NCBI GenBank assembly: GCA_935421135.1 | Contig: OW285188.1 | Location: 889,001-953,000 of the forward strand | From: Bugulina stolonifera | Lineage: Eukaryota > Bryozoa > Gymnolaemata > Cheilostomatida > Bugulidae | Direction of reading: 5' to 3' | Length of the DNA stretch: 64,000 bases | Part shown: positions 34,701 through 48,385 of the stretch, piece by piece | Position numbering within the stretch: the first letter of the stretch is position 1 | How the letters are laid out: each line of letters opens with the position of its first letter | Translations under genes and position numbers: made by a program | Notes under the pieces: generated by a model | Told to the model about the DNA's origin: nothing | Database searches by the model: none | The model's input: only the letters and a program-made list of their open reading frames with translations

Positions 34701-37574
34701 CTGAAAACTTACTTTTATGCAATATTGACCATCTTCTACTAGTTTACAAACTAATAACTCGAGTGAATGTGTCAAAAATCACAAATCTGACATTATGTTT
34801 CATGTTTGCAAAGTTGAATATTGCATGCGGAGTCATGTTTTAGTGATTTTCATTCAAATTATGCATTCTGAACATTGCAAAAGTTAATGAAACACATTGT
34901 TACAAACAGCAATTTGGTACCAAACGCACTGAAAACTTACTTTTATGTAATATTGAACATCTTCCACTGGTCAATTTGTCAAAAATCACAAATCCGACAT
35001 TATGTTTCATGTTTGCAAAGTTGAATATTGCATGCAAAGTCATGTTTTATTGATTTTCATTCAAAATATGCACTCTGAACATTGCAAAAGTGAATGAAAC
35101 ACATTGTTACAAACAGCAATTTGGTACCAAACACACTGAAAACTTACTTTTATGTAATATTGAACATCTTCTACTAGTTTATAAACTGATAACTCAAGTG
35201 TATTTGTCAAAAATCACAAATCTGACATTATGTTTCATGTTTGCAAAGTTGAGTATTGCATGCAAAGTCATGTTTTATTGATTTTCATTCAAAATATGCA
35301 CTCTGAACATTGCAAAAGTGAATGAAACACATTGTTACAAACAGCAATTTGGTACCAAACACACTGAAAACTTACTTTTATGTAATATTGAACATCTTCC
35401 ACTAGTTTATAAACTGATAACTCAAGTGTATTTGTCAAAAATCACAAATCTGACATTATGTTTCATGTTTGCAAAGTTGAATATTGCATGCAAAGTCATG
35501 TTTTAGTGATTTTCATTCAAATTATGCATTCTGAACATTGCAAAAGTTAATGAAACACATTGTTACAAACAGCAATTTGGTACCAAACACACTGAAAACT
35601 TACTTTTATGTAATATTGAACATCCTCCACTAGTTTATAAACTGATAACTCAAGTGTATTTGTCAAAAATCACAAATCTGACATTATGTTTCATGTTTGC
35701 AAAGTTGAATATTGCATGCAAAGTCATGTTTTATTGATTTTTATTCAAAATATGCACTCTGAACATTGCAAAAGTGAATGAAACACATTGTTACAAACAG
35801 CAATTTGGCACAAAACACTGAAAATTTACTTTTATGCAATATTGAACATCTTCTACTAGTTTACAAACTAATAACTCAAGTGAATGTGTCAAAAATCACA
35901 AATCTGACATTATGTTTCATGTTTGCAAAGTTGAATATTGCATGCAAAGTCATGTTTTAGTGATTTTCATTCAAATTATGCATTCTGAACATTGCAAAAG
36001 TTAATGAAACACATTGTTACAAACAGCAATTTGGTACCAAACACACTGAAAACTTACTTTTATGTAATATTGAACATCTTCCACTGGTCAATTTGTCAAA
36101 AATCACAAATCTGACATTATGTTTCATGTTTGCAAAGTTGAATATTGCATGCAAAGTCATGTTTTATTGATTTTCATTCAAAATATGCACTCTGAACATT
36201 GCAAAAGTGAATGAAACACATTGTTACAAACAGCAATTTGGTACCAAACACACTGAAAACTTACTTTTATGTAATATTGAACATCTTCTACTAGTTTATA
36301 AACTGATAACTCAAGTGTATTTGTCAAAAATCACAAATCTGACATTATGTTCCATGTTTGCAAAGTTGAGTATTGCATGCAAAGTCATGTTTTATTGATT
36401 TTCATTCAAAATATGCACTCTGAACATTGCAAAAGTGAATGAAACACATTGTTACAAACAGCAATTTGGTACCAAACACACTGAAAACTTACTTTTATGT
36501 AATATTGAACATCTTCCACTAGTTTATAAACTGATAACTCAAGTGTATTTGTCAAAAATCACAAATCTGACATTATGTTTCATGTTTGCAAAGTTGAATA
36601 TTGCATGCAAAGTCATGTTTTAGTGATTTTCATTCAAATTATGCATTCTGAACATTGCAAAAGTTGATGAAACACATTGTTACAAACAGCAATTTGGTAC
36701 CAAACACACTGAAAACTTACTTTTATGTAATATTGAACATCTTCTACTAGTTTATAAACTGATAACTCAAGTGTATTTGTCAAAAATCACAAATCTGACA
36801 TAATGTTTCATGTTTGCAAAGTTGAATATTGCATGCAAAGTCATGTTTTATTGATTTTCATTCAAATTATGCATTCTAAACGTTGCAAAAGTTAATGAAA
36901 CACATTGTTACAAACAGCAATTTGGCACAAAACACACTGAAAACTTACTTTTATGCAATATTGACCATCTTCTACTAGTTTACAAACTAATAACTCGAGT
37001 GAATGTGTCAAAAATCACAAATCTGACATTATGTTTCATGTTTGCAAAGTTGAATATTGCATGCAGAGTCATGTTTTAGTGATTTCCATTCAAATTATGC
37101 ATTCTGAACATTGCAAAAGTAAACAAAACACATGTTTACAGACAGCAATTTGGCCGAAAACACACCGAAAACTTACTTTTATGCAATATTGAACATCTTC
37201 TACTAGTTTACAAACTAATAACTCAAGTGAATGTGTCAAAAATCACAAATCTGACATTATGTTTCATGTTTGCAAAGTTGAATATTGCATGCAAAGTCAT
37301 GTTTTAGTAATTTTCATTCAGATTATGCATTCTGAACATTGCAAAAGTTAATGAAACACATTGTTACAAACAGCAATTTGGTACCAAACACACTGAAAAC
37401 TTACTTTTATGTAATATTGAACATCTTCTACTAGTTTACAAACTGATAACTCAAGTGAATTTGTCAAAAATCACAAATCTGACTTTATGTTTCATGTTTG
37501 CAAAGTTGAATATTGCATGCAAAGTCATGTTTTATTGATTTTCATTCAAAATATGCACTCTGAACATTGCAAAA
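31737..37574 (+). repeat. Large R-to-Q unit, 26 monomers, 5,838 bp
   Basis: Order R-S-G-Id-M-X-A-S'-Id-M-X-A-N-P-M-X-A-S'-Id-M-X-A-N-P-T-Q, with starts 31737, 31965, 32193, 32421, 32647, 32854, 33082, 33310, 33538, 33764, 33971, 34199, 34427, 34655, 34883, 35090, 35318, 35546, 35774, 36000, 36207, 36435, 36663, 36891, 37119 and 37347. Three five-monomer sub-units starting with X span 1,117, 1,119 and 1,117 bp (32854, 33971, 35090). Private marks TTTTATTAATTTTC (32814), GCATGCGGAG (34826) and AATCCGAC (34991) recur in the 38715 unit. Confidence 0.92.
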
Positions 37575-38714
37575 GTGAATAAAACACATGTTTACAAACA
37601 GCAATTTGGCACAAAACACACTGAAAACTTACTTTTATGCAATATTGAACATCTTCTACTAGTTTACAAACTAATAACTCAAGTGAATTTGTCAAAAGTC
37701 ACAAATCTGACATTACGTTTCATGTTTGCAAAGTTGAATATTGCATGCAAAGTCATGTTTTATTGATTTCCATTCAAATTATGCATTCTGAACATTGCAA
37801 AAGTGAATGAAACACATTGTTACAAACAACAATTTGGTACCAAACACGCTGAAAACTTACTTTTATGTAATATTGAACATCCTCCACTAGTTTATAAACT
37901 GATAACTCAAGTGTATTTGTCAAAAATCACAAATCTGACATTATGTTTCATGTTTGCAAAGTTGAATATTGCGTGCAAAGTCATGTTTTATTGATTTCCA
38001 TTCAAATTATGCACTCTGAACATTGCAAAAGTGAATGAAACACATTGTTACAAACAGCAATTTGGTACCAAACACACTGAAAACTTACTTTTATGTAATA
38101 TTGAACATCTTCTACTAGTTTATAAACTGATAACTCAAGTGTATTTGTCAAAAATCACAAATCTGACATTATGTTTCATGTTTGCAAAGTTGAGTATTGC
38201 ATGCAAAGTCATGTTTTATTGATTTTCATTCAAAATATGCACTCTGAACATTGCAAAAGTGAATGAAACACATTGTTACAAACAGCAATTTGGTACCAAA
38301 CACACTGAAAACTTACTTTTATGTAATATTGAACATCTTCCACTAGTTTATAAACTGATAACTCAAGTGTATTTGTCAAAAATCACAAATCTGACATTAT
38401 GTTTCATGTTTGCAAAGTTGAATATTGCATGCAAAGTCATGTTTTAGTAATTTTCATTCAGATTATGCATTCTGAACATTGCAAAAGTTAATGAAACACA
38501 TTGTTACAAACAGCAATTTGGTACCAAACACACTGAAAACTTACTTTTATGTAATATTGAACATCTTCTACTAGTTTACAAACTGATAACTCAAGTGAAT
38601 TTGTCAAAAATCACAAATCTGACTTTATGTTTCATGTTTGCAAAGTTGAATATTGCATGCAAAGTCATGTTTTATTGATTTTCATTCAAAATATGCACTC
38701 TGAACATTGCAAAA
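37575..38714 (+). repeat. Short unit R'-G-X-A-Q, 1,140 bp
   Basis: Five 228-bp monomers at 37575, 37803, 38031, 38259 and 38487. G carries AAACAACAATTTGG and GCGTGC, as the first G of the later G-G pairs does. The X copy is preceded by ATTATGCACTCTG, a mixture of the two usual linkers (ATTATGCATTCTG and ATATGCACTCTG), so the exchange point is probably there. A at 38259 ends TTTTAGTAA, as G and T do before Q. Confidence 0.9.
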
Positions 38715-41700
38715 GTGAATAAAACACATGTTTACAAACAGCAATTTGGCACAAAACACACTGAAAACTTACTTTTATGCAATATTGAACATCTTCTACT
38801 AGTTTACAAACTAATAACTCAAGTGAATTTTTCAAAAGTCACAAATCTGACATTACGTTTCATGTTTGCAAAGTTGAATATTGCATGCAAAGTCATGTTT
38901 TATTGATTTTCATTCAAAATATGCACTCTGAACATTGCAAAAGTGAATGAAACACATTGTTACAAACAGCAATTTGGTACCAAACACACTGAAAACTTAC
39001 TTTTATGTAATATTGAACATCCTCCACTAGTTTATAAACTGATAACTCAAGTGTATTTGTCAAAAATCACAAATCTGACATTATGTTTCATGTTTGCAAA
39101 GTTGAATATTGCATGCAAAGTCATGTTTTATTGATTTCCATTCAAATTATGCATTCTGAACATTGCAAAAGTGAATGAAACACATTGTTACAAACAGCAA
39201 TTTGGTACCAAACACGCTGAAAACTTACTTTTATGTAATATTGAACATCCTCCACTAGTTTATAAACTGATAACTCAAGTGTATTTGTCAAAAATCACAA
39301 ATCTGACATTATGTTTCATGTTTGCAAAGTTGAATATTGCATGCAAAGTCATGTTTTATTGATTTTTATTCAAAATATGCACTCTGAACATTGCAAAAGT
39401 GAATGAAACACATTGTTACAAACAGCAATTTGGCACAAAACACTGAAAATTTACTTTTATGCAATATTGAACATCTTCTACTAGTTTACAAACTAATAAC
39501 TCAAGTGAATGTGTCAAAAATCACAAATCTGACATTATGTTTCATGTTTGCAAAGTTGAATATTGCATGCAAAGTCATGTTTTAGTGATTTTCATTCAAA
39601 TTATGCATTCTGAACATTGCAAAAGTTAATGAAACACATTGTTACAAACAGCAATTTGGTACCAAACACACTGAAAACTTACTTTTATGTAATATTGAAC
39701 ATCTTCCACTGGTCAATTTGTCAAAAATCACAAATCTGACATTATGTTTCATGTTTGCAAAGTTGAATATTGCATGCAAAGTCATGTTTTATTAATTTTC
39801 ATTCAAAATATGCACTCTGAACATTGCAAAAGTGAATGAAACACATTGTTACAAACAGCAATTTGGTACCAAACACACTGAAAACTTACTTTTATGTAAT
39901 ATTGAACATCTTCTACTAGTTTATAAACTGATAACTCAAGTGTATTTGTCAAAAATCACAAATCTGACATTATGTTTCATGTTTGCAAAGTTGAGTATTG
40001 CATGCAAAGTCATGTTTTATTGATTTTCATTCAAAATATGCACTCTGAACATTGCAAAAGTGAATGAAACACATTGTTACAAACAGCAATTTGGTACCAA
40101 ACACACTGAAAACTTACTTTTATGTAATATTGAACATCTTCCACTAGTTTATAAACTGATAACTCAAGTGTATTTGTCAAAAATCACAAATCTGACATTA
40201 TGTTTCATGTTTGCAAAGTTGAATATTGCATGCAAAGTCATGTTTTAGTGATTTTCATTCAAATTATGCATTCTGAACATTGCAAAAGTTAATGAAACAC
40301 ATTGTTACAAACAGCAATTTGGTACCAAACACACTGAAAACTTACTTTTATGTAATATTGAACATCCTCCACTAGTTTATAAACTGATAACTCAAGTGTA
40401 TTTGTCAAAAATCACAAATCTGACATTATGTTTCATGTTTGCAAAGTTGAATATTGCATGCAAAGTCATGTTTTATTGATTTTTATTCAAAATATGCACT
40501 CTGAACATTGCAAAAGTGAATGAAACACATTGTTACAAACAGCAATTTGGCACAAAACACTGAAAATTTACTTTTATGCAATATTGAACATCTTCTACTA
40601 GTTTACAAACTAATAACTCAAGTGAATGTGTCAAAAATCACAAATCTGACATTATGTTTCATGTTTGCAAAGTTGAATATTGCATGCAAAGTCATGTTTT
40701 AGTGATTTTCATTCAAATTATGCATTCTGAACATTGCAAAAGTTAATGAAACACATTGTTACAAACAGCAATTTGGTACCAAACACACTGAAAACTTACT
40801 TTTATGTAATATTGAACATCTTCCACTGGTCAGTTTGTCAAAAATCACAAATCTGACATTATGTTTCATGTTTGCAAAGTTGAATATTGCATGCAAAGTC
40901 ATGTTTTAGTGATTTTCATTCAAATTATGCATTCTGAACATTGCAAAAGTTAATGAAACACATTGTTACAAACAGCAATTTGGTACCAAACACACTGAAA
41001 ACTTACTTTTATGTAATATTGAACATCTTCTACTAGTTTATAAACTGATAACTCAAGTGTATTTGTCAAAAATCACAAATCTGACATAATGTTTCATGTT
41101 TGCAAAGTTGAATATTGCATGCAAAGTCATGTTTTATTGATTTTCATTCAAATTATGCATTCTAAACGTTGCAAAAGTTAATGAAACACATTGTTACAAA
41201 CAGCAATTTGGCACAAAACACACTGAAAACTTACTTTTATGCAATATTGACCATCTTCTACTAGTTTACAAACTAATAACTCGAGTGAATGTGTCAAAAA
41301 TCACAAATCTGACATTATGTTTCATGTTTGCAAAGTTGAATATTGCATGCGGAGTCATGTTTTAGTGATTTTCATTCAAATTATGCATTCTGAACATTGC
41401 AAAAGTTAATGAAACACATTGTTACAAACAGCAATTTGGTACCAAACGCACTGAAAACTTACTTTTATGTAATATTGAACATCTTCCACTGGTCAATTTG
41501 TCAAAAATCACAAATCCGACATTATGTTTCATGTTTGCAAAGTTGAATATTGCATGCAAAGTCATGTTTTATTGATTTTCATTCAAAATATGCACTCTGA
41601 ACATTGCAAAAGTGAATGAAACACATTGTTACAAACAGCAATTTGGTACCAAACACACTGAAAACTTACTTTTATGTAATATTGAACATCTTCTACTAGT

Positions 41701-42521
41701 TTATAAACTGATAACTCAAGTGTATTTGTCAAAAATCACAAATCTGACATCATGTTTCATGTTTGCAAAGTTGAGTATTGCATGCAAAGTCATGTTTTAT
41801 TGATTTTCATTCAAAATATGCACTCTGAACATTGCAAAAGTGAATGAAACACATTGTTACAAACAGCAATTTGGTACCAAACACACTGAAAACTTACTTT
41901 TATGTAATATTGAACATCTTCCACTAGTTTATAAACTGATAACTCAAGTGTATTTGTCAAAAATCACAAATCTGACATTATGTTTCATGTTTGCAAAGTT
42001 GAATATTGCATGCAAAGTCATGTTTTAGTGATTTTCATTCAAATTATGCATTCTGAACATTGCAAAAGTTAATGAAACACATTGTTACAAACAGCAATTT
42101 GGTACCAAACACACTGAAAACTTACTTTTATGTAATATTGAACATCCTCCACTAGTTTATAAACTGATAACTCAAGTGTATTTGTCAAAAATCACAAATC
42201 TGACATTATGTTTCATGTTTGCAAAGTTGAATATTGCATGCAAAGTCATGTTTTATTGATTTTTATTCAAAATATGCACTCTGAACATTGCAAAAGTGAA
42301 TGAAACACATTGTTACAAACAGCAATTTGGCACAAAACACTGAAAATTTACTTTTATGCAATATTGAACATCTTCTACTAGTTTACAAACTAATAACTCA
42401 AGTGAATGTGTCAAAAATCACAAATCTGACATTATGTTTCATGTTTGCAAAGTTGAATATTGCATGCAAAGTCATGTTTTAGTGATTTTCATTCAAATTA
42501 TGCATTCTGAACATTGCAAAA

Positions 42522-42728
42522 GTTAATGAAACACATTGTTACAAACAGCAATTTGGTACCAAACACACTGAAAACTTACTTTTATGTAATATTGAACATC
42601 TTCCACTGGTCAATTTGTCAAAAATCACAAATCTGACATAATGTTTCATGTTTGCAAAGTTGAATATTGCATGCAAAGTCATGTTTTATTGATTTTCATT
42701 CAAATTATGCATTCTAAACGTTGCAAAA
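42522..42728 (+). repeat. Hybrid monomer, class M to class N, 207 bp
   Basis: It has the CACTGGTCAATTTG deletion of class M and then AATCTGACATAATG, the class N mark. P follows, as it does after N. In the 31737 unit the counterpart is M-X-A-N-P; a single exchange between M and N in a misaligned sister would remove X and A and leave this hybrid. Confidence 0.88.
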
Positions 42729-42956
42729 GTTAATGAAACACATTGTTACAAACAGCAATTTGGCACAAAACACACTGAAAACTTACTTTTATGCAATATT
42801 GACCATCTTCTACTAGTTTACAAACTAATAACTCGAGTGAATGTGTCAAAAATCACAAATCTGACATTATGTTTCATGTTTGCAAAGTTGAATATTGCAT
42901 GCAGAGTCATGTTTTAGTGATTTCCATTCAAATTATGCATTCTGAACATTGCAAAA

Positions 42957-43185
42957 GTAAACAAAACACATGTTTACAGACAGCAATTTGGCCGAAAACA
43001 CACCGAAAACTTACTTTTATGCAATATTGAACATCTTCTACTAGTTTTACAAACTAATAACTCAAGTGAATGTGTCAAAAATCACAAATCTGACATTATG
43101 TTTCATGTTTGCAAAGTTGAATATTGCATGCAAAGTCATGTTTTAGTAATTTTCATTCAGATTATGCATTCTGAACATTGCAAAA
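42957..43185 (+). repeat. Class T monomer with 1-bp insertion, 229 bp
   Basis: CTAGTTTACAAAC reads CTAGTTTTACAAAC near 43042, one extra T. It is the only 229-bp monomer. All other T copies are 228 bp, so this is a recent single-base slip (or a sequencing error in a T run). Confidence 0.88.
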
Positions 43186-43413
43186 GTTAATGAAACACAT
43201 TGTTACAAACAGCAATTTGGTACCAAACACACTGAAAACTTACTTTTATGTAATATTGAACATCTTCTACTAGTTTACAAACTGATAACTCAAGTGAATT
43301 TGTCAAAAATCACAAATCTGACTTTATGTTTCATGTTTGCAAAGTTGAATATTGCATGCAAAGTCATGTTTTATTGATTTTCATTCAAAATATGCACTCT
43401 GAACATTGCAAAA

Positions 43414-46354
43414 GTGAATAAAACACATGTTTACAAACAGCAATTTGGCACAAAACACACTGAAAACTTACTTTTATGCAATATTGAACATCTTCTACTA
43501 GTTTACAAACTAATAACTCAAGTGAATTTGTCAAAAGTCACAAATCTGACATTACGTTTCATGTTTGCAAAGTTGAATATTGCATGCAAAGTCATGTTTT
43601 ATTGATTTCCATTCAAATTATGCATTCTGAACATTGCAAAAGTGAATGAAACACATTGTTACAAACAACAATTTGGTACCAAACACGCTGAAAACTTACT
43701 TTTATGTAATATTGAACATCCTCCACTAGTTTATAAACTGATAACTCAAGTGTATTTGTCAAAAATCACAAATCTGACATTATGTTTCATGTTTGCAAAG
43801 TTGAATATTGCGTGCAAAGTCATGTTTTATTGATTTCCATTCAAATTATGCATTCTGAACATTGCAAAAGTGAATGAAACACATTGTTACAAACAGCAAT
43901 TTGGTACCAAACACGCTGAAAACTTACTTTTATGTAATATTGAACATCCTCCACTAGTTTATAAACTGATAACTCAAGTGTATTTGTCAAAAATCACAAA
44001 TCTGACATTATGTTTCATGTTTGCAAAGTTGAATATTGCATGCAAAGTCATGTTTTATTGATTTTTATTCAAAATATGCACTCTGAACATTGCAAAAGTG
44101 AATGAAACACATTGTTACAAACAGCAATTTGGCACAAAACACACTGAAAATTTACTTTTATGCAATATTGAACATCTTCTACTAGTTTACAAACTAATAA
44201 CTCAAGTGAATGTGTCAAAAATCACAAATCTGACATTATGTTTCATGTTTGCAAAGTTGAATATTGCATGCAAAGTCATGTTTTAGTGATTTTCATTCAA
44301 ATTATGCATTCTGAACATTGCAAAAGTTAATGAAACACATTGTTACAAACAGCAATTTGGTACCAAACACACTGAAAACTTACTTTTATGTAATATTGAA
44401 CATCCTCCACTAGTTTATAAACTGATAACTCAAGTGTATTTGTCAAAAATCACAAATCTGACATTATGTTTCATGTTTGCAAAGTTGAATATTGCATGCA
44501 AAGTCATGTTTTATTGATTTTTATTCAAAATATGCACTCTGAACATTGCAAAAGTGAATGAAACACATTGTTACAAACAGCAATTTGGCACAAAACACTG
44601 AAAATTTACTTTTATGCAATATTGAACATCTTCTACTAGTTTACAAACTAATAACTCAAGTGAATGTGTCAAAAATCACAAATCTGACATTATGTTTCAT
44701 GTTTGCAAAGTTGAATATTGCATGCAAAGTCATGTTTTAGTGATTTTCATTCAAATTATGCATTCTGAACATTGCAAAAGTTAATGAAACACATTGTTAC
44801 AAACAGCAATTTGGTACCAAACACACTGAAAACTTACTTTTATGTAATATTGAACATCTTCCACTGGTCAATTTGTCAAAAATCACAAATCTGACATTAT
44901 GTTTCATGTTTGCAAAGTTGAATATTGCATGCAAAGTCATGTTTTATTGATTTTCATTCAAAATATGCACTCTGAACATTGCAAAAGTGAATGAAACACA
45001 TTGTTACAAACAGCAATTTGGTACCAAACACACTGAAAACTTACTTTTATGTAATATTGAACATCTTCTACTAGTTTATAAACTGATAACTCAAGTGTAT
45101 TTGTCAAAAATCACAAATCTGACATTATGTTTCATGTTTGCAAAGTTGAGTATTGCATGCAAAGTCATGTTTTATTGATTTTCATTCAAAATATGCACTC
45201 TGAACATTGCAAAAGTGAATGAAACACATTGTTACAAACAGCAATTTGGTACCAAACACACTGAAAACTTACTTTTATGTAATATTGAACATCTTCCACT
45301 AGTTTATAAACTGATAACTCAAGTGTATTTGTCAAAAATCACAAATCTGACATTATGTTTCATGTTTGCAAAGTTGAATATTGCATGCAAAGTCATGTTT
45401 TAGTGATTTTCATTCAAATTATGCATTCTGAACATTGCAAAAGTTAATGAAACACATTGTTACAAACAGCAATTTGGTACCAAACACACTGAAAACTTAC
45501 TTTTATGTAATATTGAACATCTTCTACTAGTTTATAAACTGATAACTCAAGTGTATTTGTCAAAAATCACAAATCTGACATAATGTTTCATGTTTGCAAA
45601 GTTGAATATTGCATGCAAAGTCATGTTTTATTGATTTTCATTCAAATTATGCATTCTAAACGTTGCAAAAGTTAATGAAACACATTGTTACAAACAGCAA
45701 TTTGGCACAAAACACACTGAAAACTTACTTTTATGCAATATTGACCATCTTCTACTAGTTTACAAACTAATAACTCGAGTGAATGTGTCAAAAATCACAA
45801 ATCTGACATTATGTTTCATGTTTGCAAAGTTGAATATTGCATGCAGAGTCATGTTTTAGTGATTTCCATTCAAATTATGCATTCTGAACATTGCAAAAGT
45901 AAACAAAACACATGTTTACGGACAGCAATTTGGCCGAAAACACACCGAAAACTTACTTTTATGCAATATTGAACATCTTCTACTAGTTTACAAACTAATA
46001 ACTCAAGTGAATGTGTCAAAAATCACAAATCTGACATTATGTTTCATGTTTGCAAAGTTGAATATTGCATGCAAAGTCATGTTTTAGTAATTTTCATTCA
46101 GATTATGCATTCTGAACATTGCAAAAGTTAATGAAACACATTGTTACAAACAGCAATTTGGTACCAAACACACTGAAAACTTACTTTTATGTAATATTGA
46201 ACATCTTCTACTAGTTTACAAACTGATAACTCAAGTGAATTTGTCAAAAATCACAAATCTGACTTTATGTTTCATGTTTGCAAAGTTGAATATTGCATGC
46301 AAAGTCATGTTTTATTGATTTTCATTCAAAATATGCACTCTGAACATTGCAAAA
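43414..46354 (+). repeat. Higher-order unit R'-G-G-I-S'-Id-M-X-A-N-P-T-Q, 2,941 bp
   Basis: Thirteen monomers at 43414, 43642, 43870, 44098, 44326, 44554 (226), 44780 (207), 44987, 45215, 45443, 45671, 45899 and 46127. The same thirteen-monomer order and length recur at 55385-58325. The T copy has TACGGACAG where the other has TACAGACAG. Confidence 0.94.
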
Positions 46355-48385
46355 GTGAATAAAACACATGTTTACAAACAGCAATTTGGCACAAAACACA
46401 CTGAAAACTTACTTTTATGCAATATTGAACATCTTCTACTAGTTTACAAACTAATAACTCAAGTGAATTTGTCAAAAGTCACAAATCTGACATTACGTTT
46501 CATGTTTGCAAAGTTGAATATTGCATGCAAAGTCATGTTTTATTGATTTCCATTCAAATTATGCATTCTGAACATTGCAAAAGTGAATGAAACACATTGT
46601 TACAAACAGCAATTTGGTACCAAACACGCTGAAAACTTACTTTTATGTAATATTGAACATCCTCCACTAGTTTATAAACTGATAACTCAAGTGTATTTGT
46701 CAAAAATCACAAATCTGACATTATGTTTCATGTTTGCAAAGTTGAATATTGCGTGCAAAGTCATGTTTTATTGATTTCCATTCAAATTATGCATTCTGAA
46801 CATTGCAAAAGTGAATGAAACACATTGTTACAAACAGCAATTTGGTACCAAACACGCTGAAAACTTACTTTTATGTAATATTGAACATCCTCCACTAGTT
46901 TATAAACTGATAACTCAAGTGTATTTGTCAAAAATCACAAATCTGACATTATGTTTCATGTTTGCAAAGTTGAATATTGCATGCAAAGTCATGTTTTATT
47001 GATTTTTATTCAAAATATGCACTCTGAACATTGCAAAAGTGAATGAAACACATTGTTACAAACAGCAATTTGGCACAAAACACACTGAAAATTTACTTTT
47101 ATGCAATATTGAACATCTTCTACTAGTTTACAAACTAATAACTCAAGTGAATGTGTCAAAAATCACAAATCTGACATTATGTTTCATGTTTGCAAAGTTG
47201 AATATTGCATGCAAAGTCATGTTTTAGTGATTTTCATTCAAATTATGCATTCTGAACATTGCAAAAGTTAATGAAACACATTGTTACAAACAGCAATTTG
47301 GTACCAAACACACTGAAAACTTACTTTTATGTAATATTGAACATCTTCCACTGGTCAATTTGTCAAAAATCACAAATCTGACATTATGTTTCATGTTTGC
47401 AAAGTTGAATATTGCATGCAAAGTCATGTTTTATTGATTTTCATTCAAAATATGCACTCTGAACATTGCAAAAGTGAATGAAACACATTGTTACAAACAG
47501 CAATTTGGTACCAAACACACTGAAAACTTACTTTTATGTAATATTGAACATCTTCTACTAGTTTATAAACTGATAACTCAAGTGTATTTGTCAAAAATCA
47601 CAAATCTGACATTATGTTTCATGTTTGCAAAGTTGAGTATTGCATGCAAAGTCATGTTTTATTGATTTTCATTCAAAATATGCACTCTGAACATTGCAAA
47701 AGTGAATGAAACACATTGTTACAAACAGCAATTTGGTACCAAACACACTGAAAACTTACTTTTATGTAATATTGAACATCTTCTACTAGTTTACAAACTG
47801 ATAACTCAAGTGAATTTGTCAAAAATCACAAATCTGACTTTATGTTTCATGTTTGCAAAGTTGAATATTGCGTGCAAAGTCATGTTTTATTGATTTCCAT
47901 TCAAATTATGCATTCTGAACATTGCAAAAGTGAATGAAACACATTGTTACAAACAGCAATTTGGTACCAAACACGCTGAAAACTTACTTTTATGTAATAT
48001 TGAACATCCTCCACTAGTTTATAAACTGATAACTCAAGTGTATTTGTCAAAAATCACAAATCTGACATTATGTTTCATGTTTGCAAAGTTGAATATTGCA
48101 TGCAAAGTCATGTTTTAGTAATTTTCATTCAGATTATGCATTCTGAACATTGCAAAAGTTAATGAAACACATTGTTACAAACAGCAATTTGGTACCAAAC
48201 ACACTGAAAACTTACTTTTATGTAATATTGAACATCTTCTACTAGTTTACAAACTGATAACTCAAGTGAATTTGTCAAAAATCACAAATCTGACTTTATG
48301 TTTCATGTTTGCAAAGTTGAATATTGCATGCAAAGTCATGTTTTATTGATTTTCATTCAAAATATGCACTCTGAACATTGCAAAA
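46355..48385 (+). repeat. Higher-order unit R'-G-G-I-M-X-Q'-G-Q, 2,031 bp
   Basis: Nine monomers at 46355, 46583, 46811, 47039, 47267 (207), 47474, 47702, 47930 and 48158. Relative to the next unit it lacks S'-Id between I and M. The first G lacks the AAACAACAATTTGG change. Confidence 0.94.

Larger units (their letters stand above)
38715..43413 (+). repeat. Large R-to-Q unit, 21 monomers, 4,699 bp
   Basis: Order R-S-G-Id-M-X-A-S'-Id-M-N-P-M-X-A-S'-Id-M/N-P-T-Q, with starts 38715, 38943, 39171, 39399, 39625, 39832, 40060, 40288, 40516, 40742, 40949, 41177, 41405, 41612, 41840, 42068, 42296, 42522, 42729, 42957 and 43186. It matches the 31737 unit at offset 6,978 with the same private marks, but lacks X-A after the second M and X-A-N near its end. 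Confidence 0.92.
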
